A DNA stretch of 64,000 bases from Blautia sp. (GCA_022769545.1 JALEJS010000002.1:62001-126000), one strand, 5' to 3'. Shown: positions 1-8,938, numbered from the stretch's first letter. The notes: a model not told the origin generated them from the sequence alone. Numbers and translations are program-made.

Positions 1-3000
1 GGCGTTAAGCTTGGAAATGGTGTGACCGGTTATCAGATTGTAAAACCGGAAAATCTGACAGAAGACGGAATCAGAGCGGGAACGAAGGTGGAACTTCAGG
101 CAGAACTGGCAGAGGGCTACGGCGGCCTGGAGGTACTCTGTGAGAATACCAATGTGGATTTTAAAGTGGAAGGAAATGTGGTCAGCTTTGTAATGCCGGG
201 CCAGGATCTGACAATTACACTGTGTGCATATAAGCTTTACAGTGTGACCTATATGTATCATTATGGCGGATATGGAATTTATGATACTGTGTATTATACA
301 GAGAAAGAAGAAGTGAAAAAGGTTCAGGATCCGGAAATCGAAGGACTGACCTTCCGTGGATGGTATACTTCTCTGGATGCATCAGGCGAACCTTACGAAT
401 TCGGTCAGAAACTGGAAACAGATATCACCCTTTATGCAGACTGGACCTGTGATGTGACGGTATACTTCTCACCTGCAAAAGGAAAAGCAGTATATCTGAC
501 CGGAGATGAAAATCAGATGGAAGAACATTTGATTTTTGAAGGCGATACAAATGAATACTATAAATTTACCTATTCCACACTGCGCGTGGGAGAAAAACTT
601 CTGAATATTCAGATACCGGAATATGACGGCTATCAGTTTATGGATTGGTATACAGATCCACAGTGGACTTCGGAACCGGTGAATCTGGAAACCTATGAAG
701 TGACCGGTGGAGTGGAACTGTACGCCCGTTGGGCAAAAATGCTTACTGTAACCTTTGATACAAATGACGGATCCGAAAAAACTCTGTGGGAAGAAGTGAC
801 AGCTTACAGTGGTTATCCGCTTCCTCTTCTGCCGGAAGAACCGCAGAGAGAATGCTATACCTTCACCGGCTGGTATCGCAACCATGCGGCAACGCAGCGA
901 TTTGATACAGATACGGAGATCATCAATGGCGATCTGACATTATATGCCGGATGGAAGGCAGATGAATATGAAATCACCTACGACCTGGGCGGCGGAGTGA
1001 ATGCACAGAGCAATCCGACTTCCTATACGACGGAAGATTTCTTCTCTCTGGCAGAGCCGACAAGAGAAGGCTATACCTTTGTGGGATGGACAGGAACCGG
1101 TCTGGAGGATGGAATCAGAAAAGACGTGACAGTGGAGGCCGGAAGCAGCGGAGACCGCACGTATACGGCAGTCTGGGAGCCGATTATTTACACGATCAGC
1201 TACAGCAGAATTTATGAATCCACAGAAACGTATCCGGAATCCTATTGTATCGAAAGTGAAAATATTACACTTCCGACACCGGTCAGAGCGGGCTATACCT
1301 TTGAAGGCTGGACGGGAACCGGTCTGGAGCAGATGCAAAAAGAAGTGGTAATCCCCAAGGGTTCCATGGGAGATCGTTCATACACGGCAAACTGGAGCAC
1401 CTCAGATCCGATTCTGAATATTCTGGAAAACGTGGGAATACTGGCTGATCAGAATCCATATGAGACAGAGCTTACAGACTGTCTGCCGGTCGATACGGAT
1501 ATCAACGGGACGATCGATTATGCTTCTGTGAAAGCGTCCCTGGAAGAAAAGGTAGCTGCTTATCTGGAAGAGTTGATTGCAAATGACGAAAAGCTCGGCT
1601 CATACAGCAGCAATCTTGAAATCAGTGCAAAGGTAACCGGCGAGGATTTATCCAGCGATGGAACAAAGCAGAAGTATACGGTTGCGCTGACGGTTGTGTT
1701 TACGGATGATCAGGGTCAGCAGACCCCACAGGACATCAAGGATTATCAGGCTGCCTTAAAGAAACTGACGGTACAGTGCACGTGGCCGACCGCTTCAAGG
1801 ATTGCTCTGAATCAAACTGTAAATGACAGTGAACTTTCCGATGACGGAGCAGCATCCTCTACCTACAAAGAGCAGCCGGTGACGGTTGCCGGAGTATTTG
1901 ACTGGAAACAATCGGAAAAAGCGAAGGTTCCGTATGGTAAAAATAACGGTACGGATGCTGGAAAGTATACGGCAGTATTCACACCGACACTGTCTGACCG
2001 CTACGCCATTGCAGAAACGGCTCTTCCGGTATTGACCCAGACACTGCTTTATGCATCGGGTATGGCAGATGACAGGGATTTCCTGTGGGATTCCGCTAAT
2101 GATAAAGCATCAGCTGAGGCAACCGGAACCCTGACACTGGTATATGCAGACGCAGCGGGCAATCCGACAACAGAAGAATTCCAGGATGTGGAAGGACTTC
2201 TGACCGGCGGAAGCTGGAGCTTTGCAGATGGAAATGTGGAAACAGATAAAACTGTTACCTGTACCGGTTATACGATGGATTCCAGTAAAAATGAAAACAC
2301 CTTATATGGTGCAGATGCATATGTGCTGGGAAATCCAGATCGATTTACGGTTCAGGCAGATATCAATCAGGTGGGCAGATGGAACGGTAATCTTTCGGTT
2401 ACCAGACCCACGACAAAGACGTATCAATATGGCACGCAGCTGGGAGATATTAACCTGGACGATGGAAGTGTAACGTACTGCTCTGAAACAGTAGAAGGTA
2501 CCTGGAACTGGAAGGAATCCGCCCATACCGTACCGAATGTGGGGTCTTCTCATACGGCTGTATTTACACCTGCTTCGAAATATAATGGTGGATTTGCCAA
2601 TTATGAAGTCAGTGTATACACCAGCTTGTATTATAAAAAGGTATATATTCCTGCAATTGGTGTTGCAACTTATAATGGTACTCAGCAGAAATCCGCCGTT
2701 CAGACTACCGAAGACTATGAAGTAACAAAAAATGACGGCGGTATTGATGTAGGCTCCTATGAGGTATCGCTGCACCTGAATGATTTCACGAATTGCAGAT
2801 GGGTTCTGGTGGGTTCAAACGGATCGGAAACGTTTCTTAGTAAACAGGATCTGACTTACTATTTTGTGATCAATAAAGCAAAACCTAAGATTACCACCAC
2901 AGGAAATGTGGCCTCTATTTCCTACGGTCAGAAGCTGACAGCCGGTGAGACGGTAAAAGAAACGGTGGAAGGTACCGATAATGTTAAGACCCGTGTTTCG

Positions 3001-4347
3001 GCGAAAGAAATGGTAACCGGATACGATGTAACCTATCTGGATCTCAATGAGCCGGTACTGGGAACATGGACCTGGGTAACGGAAGAGGATGAAAACGGCG
3101 AGGAACTTCTGACAGATGTAGTGAATGGGAAAATAATTCAGGTAACCCAGCCCCTCAGTGTGGGAAAACACCGGATTTTGGCCAGATATACCCCGAACAG
3201 CAATACCGGAAATCTGGAAGGATTGGAGACTTATCTTGATGTAACAGTAGAGAAAGTGACACCGGTGAAAGCAGATGGATATAGCCTGATGGCTACAAGT
3301 ATTTATTCACCAAACAATGATAAAGATCTGTCTCATTCAGTCATCACCGGAACCGGCAGGATTTACAATCCCTACACAGGAGAGGAAGTGGCCGGCAGCT
3401 GGAAGTGGGCAGATGAGACGATCGAACCACAAAATGGTGTTGCTTATGGCACAAAGTTTGTTCCGACAGACACCAGCAATTATTCGGAAGCACTGTCAGG
3501 CAGCTGTACGGTAAGCCTGAATACAACGATTTATATTGTGGGTGCGGTTAAAGGCAGACAGTTGGTAGACGGAACAGAAACGACCTGGACACAATCTCTG
3601 AATCAAGGGTGGATGACCATAGAGAGTAAGTCAAACTACTTTACATTCACGATTGACAGCTGGAACGGAGCTTGGGACGATCTGTGTCTGGAGAAATTCA
3701 AAGTAACCTGGCAAGATCAGGGCAATACGCAGAGCACAACCATAACGCCTACTGATGGAGGTGGAAGTGAATCCTATGAGGATGACGAAATATTTGTGAC
3801 GATTGATCGAAGCAGTAAAAAGATCAAATGCCAGTTTAAGCAATACTTCTCAAATGTAACCGACAATGTCAAAGTGGAAGCTTCGGTTTACAGCGCAGCT
3901 CTGGAAGCACAAAGCAGCAGTATGGCGGATACAACAGAAAATCTGGGAGCGGATAACAAACCAGAAACAGAAAAAGAGATGGAATCCGGAAGTGAGAGCC
4001 CGACGATTACACCGGAGCCGGAAGAACCGACGATTACACCGGAGCCGGAAGAGCCGACGATAACACCGGAGCCGGAAACCCCGAGCGTTACACCGGAGCC
4101 GGAAGCTCCAAGCATAACACCGGAGCCGGAAGCTCCAAGCATTACACCGGAGCCGGAAGAGCCGACGATAACACCGGAGCCGGAAGAGCCGGCCATAACA
4201 CCGGAGCCGGAAGAGCCGACGATTACACCGGAGCCGGAAGCCCCGACCAGTGCGCCGGAGCCGGAAGCCCAGGCCAGTGAAGCGGAAGTCCAGGTCAGTG
4301 CACCGCAGGCGGAGACAGCACCGGCTGCAGCAGATGAAGCAGCGTGA
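1..4347 (+). CDS. Large secreted repeat protein with InlB-type B-repeats and a Pro/Glu-rich tail (5' partial)
   Basis: The frame is open from the first base, so the true start lies upstream; 1448 residues are visible. The first ~480 hold five InlB/Listeria-Bacteroides-type repeats, each ending in a hydrophobic-GW(Y/T) core followed by a TLYAxW or TYTAxW strand. Then come about 900 residues of beta-rich sequence with at least four modules of the form G-x-W-x-W followed by a (V/K)F(T/V)P strand, reminiscent of bacterial Ig-like repeats. The C-terminus carries ten 9-residue units of the TITPEPEEP type and then an Ala/Glu-rich end. No LPxTG motif, membrane anchor or SLH domain is seen at the C-terminus; an anchor could lie in the missing N-terminus. 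Its stop overlaps the start of a secreted protease gene. A surface or secreted adhesin-like role is inferred; no enzymatic domain was recognised. Confidence 0.8.
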   Translation, partial: GVKLGNGVTGYQIVKPENLTEDGIRAGTKVELQAELAEGYGGLEVLCENTNVDFKVEGNVVSFVMPGQDLTITLCAYKLYSVTYMYHYGGYGIYDTVYYTEKEEVKKVQDPEIEGLTFRGWYTSLDASGEPYEFGQKLETDITLYADWTCDVTVYFSPAKGKAVYLTGDENQMEEHLIFEGDTNEYYKFTYSTLRVGEKLLNIQIPEYDGYQFMDWYTDPQWTSEPVNLETYEVTGGVELYARWAKMLTVTFDTNDGSEKTLWEEVTAYSGYPLPLLPEEPQRECYTFTGWYRNHAATQRFDTDTEIINGDLTLYAGWKADEYEITYDLGGGVNAQSNPTSYTTEDFFSLAEPTREGYTFVGWTGTGLEDGIRKDVTVEAGSSGDRTYTAVWEPIIYTISYSRIYESTETYPESYCIESENITLPTPVRAGYTFEGWTGTGLEQMQKEVVIPKGSMGDRSYTANWSTSDPILNILENVGILADQNPYETELTDCLPVDTDINGTIDYASVKASLEEKVAAYLEELIANDEKLGSYSSNLEISAKVTGEDLSSDGTKQKYTVALTVVFTDDQGQQTPQDIKDYQAALKKLTVQCTWPTASRIALNQTVNDSELSDDGAASSTYKEQPVTVAGVFDWKQSEKAKVPYGKNNGTDAGKYTAVFTPTLSDRYAIAETALPVLTQTLLYASGMADDRDFLWDSANDKASAEATGTLTLVYADAAGNPTTEEFQDVEGLLTGGSWSFADGNVETDKTVTCTGYTMDSSKNENTLYGADAYVLGNPDRFTVQADINQVGRWNGNLSVTRPTTKTYQYGTQLGDINLDDGSVTYCSETVEGTWNWKESAHTVPNVGSSHTAVFTPASKYNGGFANYEVSVYTSLYYKKVYIPAIGVATYNGTQQKSAVQTTEDYEVTKNDGGIDVGSYEVSLHLNDFTNCRWVLVGSNGSETFLSKQDLTYYFVINKAKPKITTTGNVASISYGQKLTAGETVKETVEGTDNVKTRVSAKEMVTGYDVTYLDLNEPVLGTWTWVTEEDENGEELLTDVVNGKIIQVTQPLSVGKHRILARYTPNSNTGNLEGLETYLDVTVEKVTPVKADGYSLMATSIYSPNNDKDLSHSVITGTGRIYNPYTGEEVAGSWKWADETIEPQNGVAYGTKFVPTDTSNYSEALSGSCTVSLNTTIYIVGAVKGRQLVDGTETTWTQSLNQGWMTIESKSNYFTFTIDSWNGAWDDLCLEKFKVTWQDQGNTQSTTITPTDGGGSESYEDDEIFVTIDRSSKKIKCQFKQYFSNVTDNVKVEASVYSAALEAQSSSMADTTENLGADNKPETEKEMESGSESPTITPEPEEPTITPEPEEPTITPEPETPSVTPEPEAPSITPEPEAPSITPEPEEPTITPEPEEPAITPEPEEPTITPEPEAPTSAPEPEAQASEAEVQVSAPQAETAPAAADEAA
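4000..4269 (+). repeat. 27-bp tandem repeat (10 units) coding for TITPEPEEP
   Basis: Ten consecutive 27-bp units lie inside the repeat-protein gene. Nine read (T/S/A)(I/V)TPEPE(E/A/T)P and the last is degenerate (SAPEPE). The units differ mainly at the codons for the first Thr/Ser and the residue after PEPE. This is an extended Pro/Glu linker and a likely site of copy-number variation. Confidence 0.9.
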
Positions 4348-5144
4348 AAAAATGGAAAGCAGCAGTATTGACTGCAATGATGGTTAGTTCTGTGCCCCTT
4401 ACTGCAGGGGCACAGGAAGACGCTGTGACGATCTGCATATTAGATTCAGGATGTGATGATTCGCAGGCGGAAGGAAAAAATTATCTCAGTGACGGAGAGA
4501 AATTATCCGACGAAGGCGGACATGGAACACTGGTATATCAGATCCTTGCAGAAAATGTGCCGGGTGCCCGTTTGTATATGTTAAAATGCTTTTCCGGTGG
4601 AGAAGAGATGTCTTCCGAGGAAGAAAAGACACACCAGGAACAGGCGGTAATACAGGCTCTTTATGATGCGGTGGACGTTTACCAGGCAGATGTGATCAAC
4701 ATCAGCTGGACGGTTAATGCGGAGAGTGAAGCACTGTATGATGCCATAGCATACGCTTATGAGCAGGGATGTATTCTGGTTGCTGCGGCAGGGAACTTAA
4801 GCTTGCAGACGCCTCTTGGAAGTATGACCTATCCGGCAGGCTGGGAAGAAGTCATCGGTGTGGGAGGTGTGGATCTGGATGCAGACGGAACGCCGGTAAG
4901 TTCTTTGTGGTATCTGCAGAATCACAGTATCTTTGTCTGTGCCGACGGAAACTGCCAGGGAGAAAAGGGGACATCGTTTGCTGCACCGAAAGTGACAGCA
5001 GTGATTGCCAGGTATCTGCAAAGCGTACCGGAAGAAAAGAAAGATGATCTGAGTGTACGTCAATATTTGAAAGAGCAGGCGCAGGATCTGGGAGAGCCCG
5101 GATATGATGCCGTGTTTGGCTGGGGATATGTGACAGAAAAATGA
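4344..5144 (+). CDS. Small secreted S8 subtilisin-like serine protease without propeptide
   Basis: 266 residues starting at a GTG that overlaps the upstream stop by 4 bp, so the two genes are probably translationally coupled. A signal peptide is seen at residues 1-23, ending in LTAGA. The catalytic triad is legible: Asp34 in ILDSG, His60 in GGHGT and Ser211 in GTSFAAP. The oxyanion-hole Asn151 is in AAAGN. Only about 11 residues separate the predicted signal cleavage site from the catalytic Asp, so there is no I9-type propeptide, and the protein is short for the family. A role in processing or releasing the adjacent surface protein is inferred from context only. A hairpin terminator follows. 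Confidence 0.88.
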   Translation: MKKWKAAVLTAMMVSSVPLTAGAQEDAVTICILDSGCDDSQAEGKNYLSDGEKLSDEGGHGTLVYQILAENVPGARLYMLKCFSGGEEMSSEEEKTHQEQAVIQALYDAVDVYQADVINISWTVNAESEALYDAIAYAYEQGCILVAAAGNLSLQTPLGSMTYPAGWEEVIGVGGVDLDADGTPVSSLWYLQNHSIFVCADGNCQGEKGTSFAAPKVTAVIARYLQSVPEEKKDDLSVRQYLKEQAQDLGEPGYDAVFGWGYVTEK

Positions 5145-5180
5145 GATTGCAGGAGTGCTGCAGGAAACAGGAAAAGTGTA

Positions 5181-5217
5181 AAACAGACCAGAATCTGTGC
5201 GGTTCTGGTCTGTTTTT
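5181..5217 (+). terminator. Rho-independent terminator after the S8 protease gene
   Basis: Stem AAACAGACCAGAA pairs with TTCTGGTCTGTTT around a short loop, and the 3' arm runs into TTTTT. Confidence 0.9.
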
Positions 5218-5253
5218 ATGTAACAGTTGATTGTCTGACAACAGGATGAAAAG

Positions 5254-5282
5254 TTTACAAATATATTCCGAAATGTTATAAT
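5254..5282 (+). promoter_or_regulatory. Sigma-A promoter for the CoA-transferase/niaR unit
   Basis: TTTACA, 17-bp spacer, TATAAT. The -10 lies 33 bp before the CoA-transferase ATG. An 11-bp palindrome, TTGTC-T-GACAA, sits just upstream at 5231-5241 and could be a regulator site. Confidence 0.75.
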
Positions 5283-5315
5283 TAAAATTACGAATGGAAC
5301 AAAAGGAGCGGAACA

Positions 5316-6656
5316 ATGTCTTGGGAACAGATTTATAATTCTCGGAAAGTAAGTGCGCAGGAGGCGTTGTGCAAAATTAAAGACAATGATCGGGTTGCTC
5401 TGGGTCACGCTTGTGCGGAACCGGAATATCTGATTCAGGAACTGGTCAGAATGAAGGATCAGTTTCACAATGTGGAACTGGTGCAGATGCTCAGTCTGGG
5501 AAATGTGGATCACTGTAAGCCCGGACTGGAGGAGCATTTTCGCCTGAATACGATTTTTGTCGGCGGCAACACGATGGAGGCTGTGGCAGAAGGAAATGCA
5601 GACTTTACGCCGGTACATTTTTCAGAAGTACCGAAGCTGTTCTGCACGGAGCTTCCTCTGGATGCGGCACTTGTGATGGTGACGCCTCCGGATGAGAATG
5701 GAAAGGTCAGTCTGGGGGTATCTGTGGATTACACGAAGGCGGCTGTGGAAAATGCCAGGATTGTCATTGCCCAGGTAAATGATCAGATGCCGTTTACAAT
5801 GGGGGAAAGTACCTTTGATGTGGAAGAGATCGATTACTTTGTGGAAAAGTCTTCTCCTCTGATTGAAGTCCCCGTACCGAAGCTGAGTCCGCAGGTTCGG
5901 CAGATCGGAAAAAACTGTGCCCGCCTGGTGCACGACGGCGACACCATTCAGCTGGGAATCGGAGCGATTCCGAATGCTGTGCTTGCATGTCTGAAGGATA
6001 AGAAAAACATCGGCATTCATACAGAGATGTTTTCGGACGGTGTCATGGAACTGGTGAAAGCCGGGGTGATCAATAATTCCAAAAAGGTTTTTCACCGGGG
6101 GAAAATGATCACTTCTTTTGTCATGGGAACCAGAGAACTGTATGATTTTGTGAACCGCAATGAGGATGTGCTGTTTTTTTCCATTGATTATATCAATAAT
6201 CCCTGGATCATTGCGCAAAATGATCATTTTGTCAGTATCAACAGCTGTGTAGAGGTAGACCTGACCGGTCAGGTTGCATCGGAATCCATCGGTTTTAAGC
6301 AGATCAGCGGTGTCGGCGGCCAGGTGGACTTTGTGCGCGGAGCCTTTATGGCAGAGAATGGAACTGCCATTATCGCCATGCAGTCGACAGCGAATGACGA
6401 TACGATATCCAAAATCGTTCCGGTGCTGAATAAAGGAGCAACGGTTACCACCAACCGCACAGATGTGGATTACATTGTGACGGAGTACGGAATTGCACAT
6501 CTCAAGGGCAGAACGCTGAAGCAGCGGGCATGTGCACTGATCGATATTGCCCATCCGGCGTTCCGGGAAGAGCTGATAAAGGAATTTGAAAAACGGTATT
6601 CCTGCAGTTATGAAGAATTCCGGAAAAGTGCGGCGATGCGGCCGAGTAATTTTTAA
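5316..6656 (+). CDS. Acetyl-CoA hydrolase/transferase family CoA-transferase (4-hydroxybutyrate/butyryl-CoA type)
   Basis: 446 residues, full length for class I CoA-transferases that move CoA between acetate and butyrate or 4-hydroxybutyrate. The GIGAIPNAVL motif near residue 213 and the catalytic Glu, taken as Glu237 in HTEMFSDG, are both present. The GVGGQVDFVRGA segment near residue 330 is also typical of the family. It has its own promoter, and the next gene, a niaR-type repressor, follows 23 bp later in the same direction. It could act in the final step of butyrate formation or in acetate/4-hydroxybutyrate exchange. The substrate cannot be settled from motifs. Confidence 0.82.
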   Translation: MSWEQIYNSRKVSAQEALCKIKDNDRVALGHACAEPEYLIQELVRMKDQFHNVELVQMLSLGNVDHCKPGLEEHFRLNTIFVGGNTMEAVAEGNADFTPVHFSEVPKLFCTELPLDAALVMVTPPDENGKVSLGVSVDYTKAAVENARIVIAQVNDQMPFTMGESTFDVEEIDYFVEKSSPLIEVPVPKLSPQVRQIGKNCARLVHDGDTIQLGIGAIPNAVLACLKDKKNIGIHTEMFSDGVMELVKAGVINNSKKVFHRGKMITSFVMGTRELYDFVNRNEDVLFFSIDYINNPWIIAQNDHFVSINSCVEVDLTGQVASESIGFKQISGVGGQVDFVRGAFMAENGTAIIAMQSTANDDTISKIVPVLNKGATVTTNRTDVDYIVTEYGIAHLKGRTLKQRACALIDIAHPAFREELIKEFEKRYSCSYEEFRKSAAMRPSNF

Positions 6657-6679
6657 ATAAAACAGATGAGGGTGAACGG

Positions 6680-7195
6680 ATGGACGGTGCGAAACGCAGA
6701 GAAAAAATAATTGAGATGCTTGAAGGGGGAGACGTGCCTGTAACCGGAACGGCACTTGCCGCACAGTTTGGCGTGAGCAGACAGGTGATCGTCCAGGACA
6801 TCGCACTCCTTCGGGCAATTGATAAAAACATTATTTCTACCAATAAAGGCTATGTCTTGTACAGCAGGCATCAGCAGTCCAGCAAAGGGATTCTGCATGT
6901 GAAACACAATGATGCGCAGATGCGGGAGGAGCTGAATGCCATCGTGGATGCAGGAGGCCGGATCCTGGATGTCTTTGTGGAGCATGAGGTATACGGGCTG
7001 ATTGCCGTGGATCTGATCATAAACTCCCGCCGGGATGTGGATGAATTTATGAAACGGATCACCGAGAACAGGGCGAAGCCTCTGAAGGAGCTTACCTGTG
7101 ATGAACATTTTCACACAATCGAGGCAGACAATGAGCAGGTTCTGGAAGAAATTAAAAGAAATTTAAAAGAAAGAGGCTTTCTGCTTGATTTTTGA
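6680..7195 (+). CDS. niaR: NiaR/YrxA-type transcriptional repressor of niacin/NAD genes
   Basis: 171 residues. An N-terminal HTH of the DeoR-like HTH_11 class (residues about 6-55, with AAQFGVSRQVIVQDIALLR as recognition region) is joined to a 3H domain. That domain has three spaced conserved histidines, seen in the GILHVKH, VEHEVYG and DEHFHTIEA segments. This is the architecture of NiaR, which binds nicotinic acid and represses NAD biosynthesis or niacin uptake. It sits 23 bp behind the CoA-transferase gene. An operator-like palindrome lies just downstream, in front of the next membrane-protein gene, which suggests that gene is its target. Confidence 0.85.
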   Translation: MDGAKRREKIIEMLEGGDVPVTGTALAAQFGVSRQVIVQDIALLRAIDKNIISTNKGYVLYSRHQQSSKGILHVKHNDAQMREELNAIVDAGGRILDVFVEHEVYGLIAVDLIINSRRDVDEFMKRITENRAKPLKELTCDEHFHTIEADNEQVLEEIKRNLKERGFLLDF

Positions 7196-7213
7196 CTGTA
7201 AATGTAGTATGAT
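7185..7213 (+). promoter_or_regulatory. Promoter of the PTS-EIIC-like gene
   Basis: TTGATT, 17-bp spacer, TATGAT. The -35 overlaps the end of niaR. The operator-like repeats lie immediately downstream, where they would cover the transcription start. Confidence 0.6.
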
Positions 7214-7220
7214 TCCCTGG

Positions 7221-7246
7221 TGACAAGACAACTGACAAGACAGTTG
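7221..7246 (+). promoter_or_regulatory. Operator-like repeats, probable NiaR site
   Basis: TGACAAGACA occurs twice in direct orientation (7221-7230 and 7233-7242). The second copy lies inside the imperfect palindrome CAACTGACAAGACAGTTG (7229-7246), in which seven of nine position pairs are complementary. Its place over +1, directly after niaR, fits a repressor site. Assigning it to NiaR is inference. Confidence 0.55.
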
Positions 7247-7294
7247 AATATTTCTGTGCAGATAGTGCGGAAAGGAATCGAGGGAGAAAAACAT

Positions 7295-8359
7295 ATGAAC
7301 AGTATCAAAAAATGGCTGAACAGAGTATTTGTAGAAGGCCTGAGCGGCATGGCTCAGGGATTGTTTGCCACTTTGATCATCGGCACAATCATTCAGCAGA
7401 TCGGCACCATGATCGGAGGTACGGTGGGAGACACGCTGTATCTGATCGGAAAGGTTGCCGCAGCACTGACCGGTGCCGGAATCGGTGTGGGAGTAGCAGT
7501 AAAATTCAAGGAGAGTCATCTGGTGGTCGTATCGGCAGCCACTGCAGGTATGGTTGGCGCGTTTGCCGGCAAGCTGATGGCAGGACAGGTTCTGGTGGAC
7601 GGCTCCATGGTCTTCTCGGGCCCGGGAGAGCCCCTTGGCGCGTTTATCGCGGCATACGTGGGAATTGAAGTGGGACATCTGGTTTCCGGGAAAACAAAGG
7701 TGGATATCCTGGTGACACCTCTTCTGAGCATCAGCGCCGGATCTGTGGTTGGTCTTCTCATCGGCCCCGGAATTTCCGGAATCATGAGCAGCCTTGGCGC
7801 CATGATCAACTGGGGAACAGAGCAGCAGCCGCTTGTTATGGGAATCGTGGTTTCTGTGCTGATGGGAATGATTCTGACGCTTCCGATCAGTTCTGCCGCG
7901 ATCGGTATTATTCTGAATCTGTCCGGACTTGCGGCAGGTGCCGCGACGGTGGGATGCTGCTGCAACATGGTAGGCTTTGCCGTTGCAAGCTATCGGGAGA
8001 ATAAGGTTGGCGGCCTTCTGGCACAGGGAATCGGTACCTCCATGCTTCAGGTTCCCAATATTGTGAAAAAACCGGTCATCTGGCTTCCGGCAATTCTTTC
8101 CAGTGCGATACTTGGCCCGGTTGGTACCATGGTATTTCATATGACAAACAATGCCACCGGTTCCGGTATGGGAACGGCTGGCCTGGTCGGACAGATCATG
8201 ACATGGCAGACGATGACTGCATCGGAGCCTGCCAGTGTGGTTCTGGTAAAAATCCTGTTGATCCAGGTGATTCTTCCGGCAGTTGTCACTTTGGCAATTT
8301 CCGAATTTATGAGAAAAAAAGGGTGGATCCGCTTTGGAGATATGAAGCTGGATGCATAA
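7295..8359 (+). CDS. PTS_EIIC_2-like integral membrane transporter
   Basis: 354 residues, chosen from the ATG at 7295 because it follows a purine-rich GGGAG site; an in-frame start further upstream lies within the operator region and is unlikely. The protein is almost entirely hydrophobic, with about ten glycine-rich membrane segments. It resembles the EIIC-like family found without IIA/IIB partners. There are no EIIA or EIIB domains here or in neighbouring genes, so sugar phosphotransfer is not supported. The adjacent niaR and the palindrome over its promoter make a role in niacin or precursor uptake a plausible inference. A terminator follows. Confidence 0.7.
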   Translation: MNSIKKWLNRVFVEGLSGMAQGLFATLIIGTIIQQIGTMIGGTVGDTLYLIGKVAAALTGAGIGVGVAVKFKESHLVVVSAATAGMVGAFAGKLMAGQVLVDGSMVFSGPGEPLGAFIAAYVGIEVGHLVSGKTKVDILVTPLLSISAGSVVGLLIGPGISGIMSSLGAMINWGTEQQPLVMGIVVSVLMGMILTLPISSAAIGIILNLSGLAAGAATVGCCCNMVGFAVASYRENKVGGLLAQGIGTSMLQVPNIVKKPVIWLPAILSSAILGPVGTMVFHMTNNATGSGMGTAGLVGQIMTWQTMTASEPASVVLVKILLIQVILPAVVTLAISEFMRKKGWIRFGDMKLDA

Positions 8360-8368
8360 AGAATAGCG

Positions 8369-8418
8369 AGGCTGCCGCATCTGAGGTTACATGACCCGGT
8401 GCGGTAGCCTGTTTGTTT
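8369..8418 (+). terminator. Terminator after the EIIC-like gene
   Basis: AGGCTGCCGCA pairs with TGCGGTAGCCT, followed by the T-rich GTTTGTTT. Confidence 0.75.
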
Positions 8419-8440
8419 GCATTGTGATGTAAAAAAAGAG

Positions 8441-8492
8441 TTCACAAAGGTGAAAATTTGTGCTACTATGGCTATAACATCTGTTTCAGATG
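8441..8492 (+). promoter_or_regulatory. Promoter and palindrome for the ytrA-like/clpC operon
   Basis: TTCACA, 17-bp spacer, TACTAT (8464-8469). A perfect inverted repeat, CATCTG-TTT-CAGATG (8478-8492), lies at the expected start of transcription and may be an operator for the GntR-type protein encoded next. A second small hairpin follows at 8491-8508. Confidence 0.55.
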
Positions 8493-8548
8493 CCTTTGCA
8501 GGGAGGCAGATATTACACCAGATGAAGTATCAGTACGGAGGAAAACCT

Positions 8549-8923
8549 ATGGTAATAGAGATAGATTTCAACAGTGATGAAGCCATTTACATGCAGCTGA
8601 TGAATCAGATCATCATGGGGATCGCCACATCCAGGCTTCAGGAGGGAGAATACCTTCCTTCGGTCCGTCAGCTGGCAGAAGCAGTGGGAGTGAATATGCA
8701 CACGGTCAATAAAGCCTATGCGCTGCTGCGTCAGGAAGGCTTTGTGTCCATAGACAGGAGAAAGGGCACGTTTGTTTCCATTGACGTAAATAAGATGAAA
8801 GCCATGCAGGAGATCAAGCAGGATCTGATGGTGGCGATTGCCCGGGGACACTGCAAAAATGTTTCACGGGAAGAGGTACATCAGATTATTGATGAAATTT
8901 ATGATGAATATGGGATTGACTGA
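8549..8923 (+). CDS. GntR family regulator, YtrA subfamily
   Basis: 124 residues; the ATG at 8549 follows a good GGAGG site. The N-terminal winged helix of the GntR family occupies about residues 8-75, with the typical (D/E)AIYMQL start, LPSVRQLAEAVGVNMHTVNKAYALL recognition region and a G(T)FV wing. Only a short helical C-terminus follows, which is typical of YtrA-type regulators with no separate effector domain. The clpC start codon lies 15 bp after its stop. In bacilli clpC is usually preceded by ctsR-mcsA-mcsB; here this regulator holds that place, so it may control clpC expression and its own. Confidence 0.85.
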   Translation: MVIEIDFNSDEAIYMQLMNQIIMGIATSRLQEGEYLPSVRQLAEAVGVNMHTVNKAYALLRQEGFVSIDRRKGTFVSIDVNKMKAMQEIKQDLMVAIARGHCKNVSREEVHQIIDEIYDEYGID

Positions 8924-8938
8924 CAACAGGAGGGATAT

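Noticed and set aside
4000-4269. Regularly spaced repeats that might suggest a CRISPR array
   Set aside because: The units are contiguous 27-bp coding repeats in frame with no unique spacers.
3850-4377. Open frame on the - strand opposite the tandem repeat, rich in Arg/Leu repeats
   Set aside because: It exists only because the 27-bp repeat on the + strand is open in several frames. There is no ribosome-binding site, and the + frame has clear domain structure.
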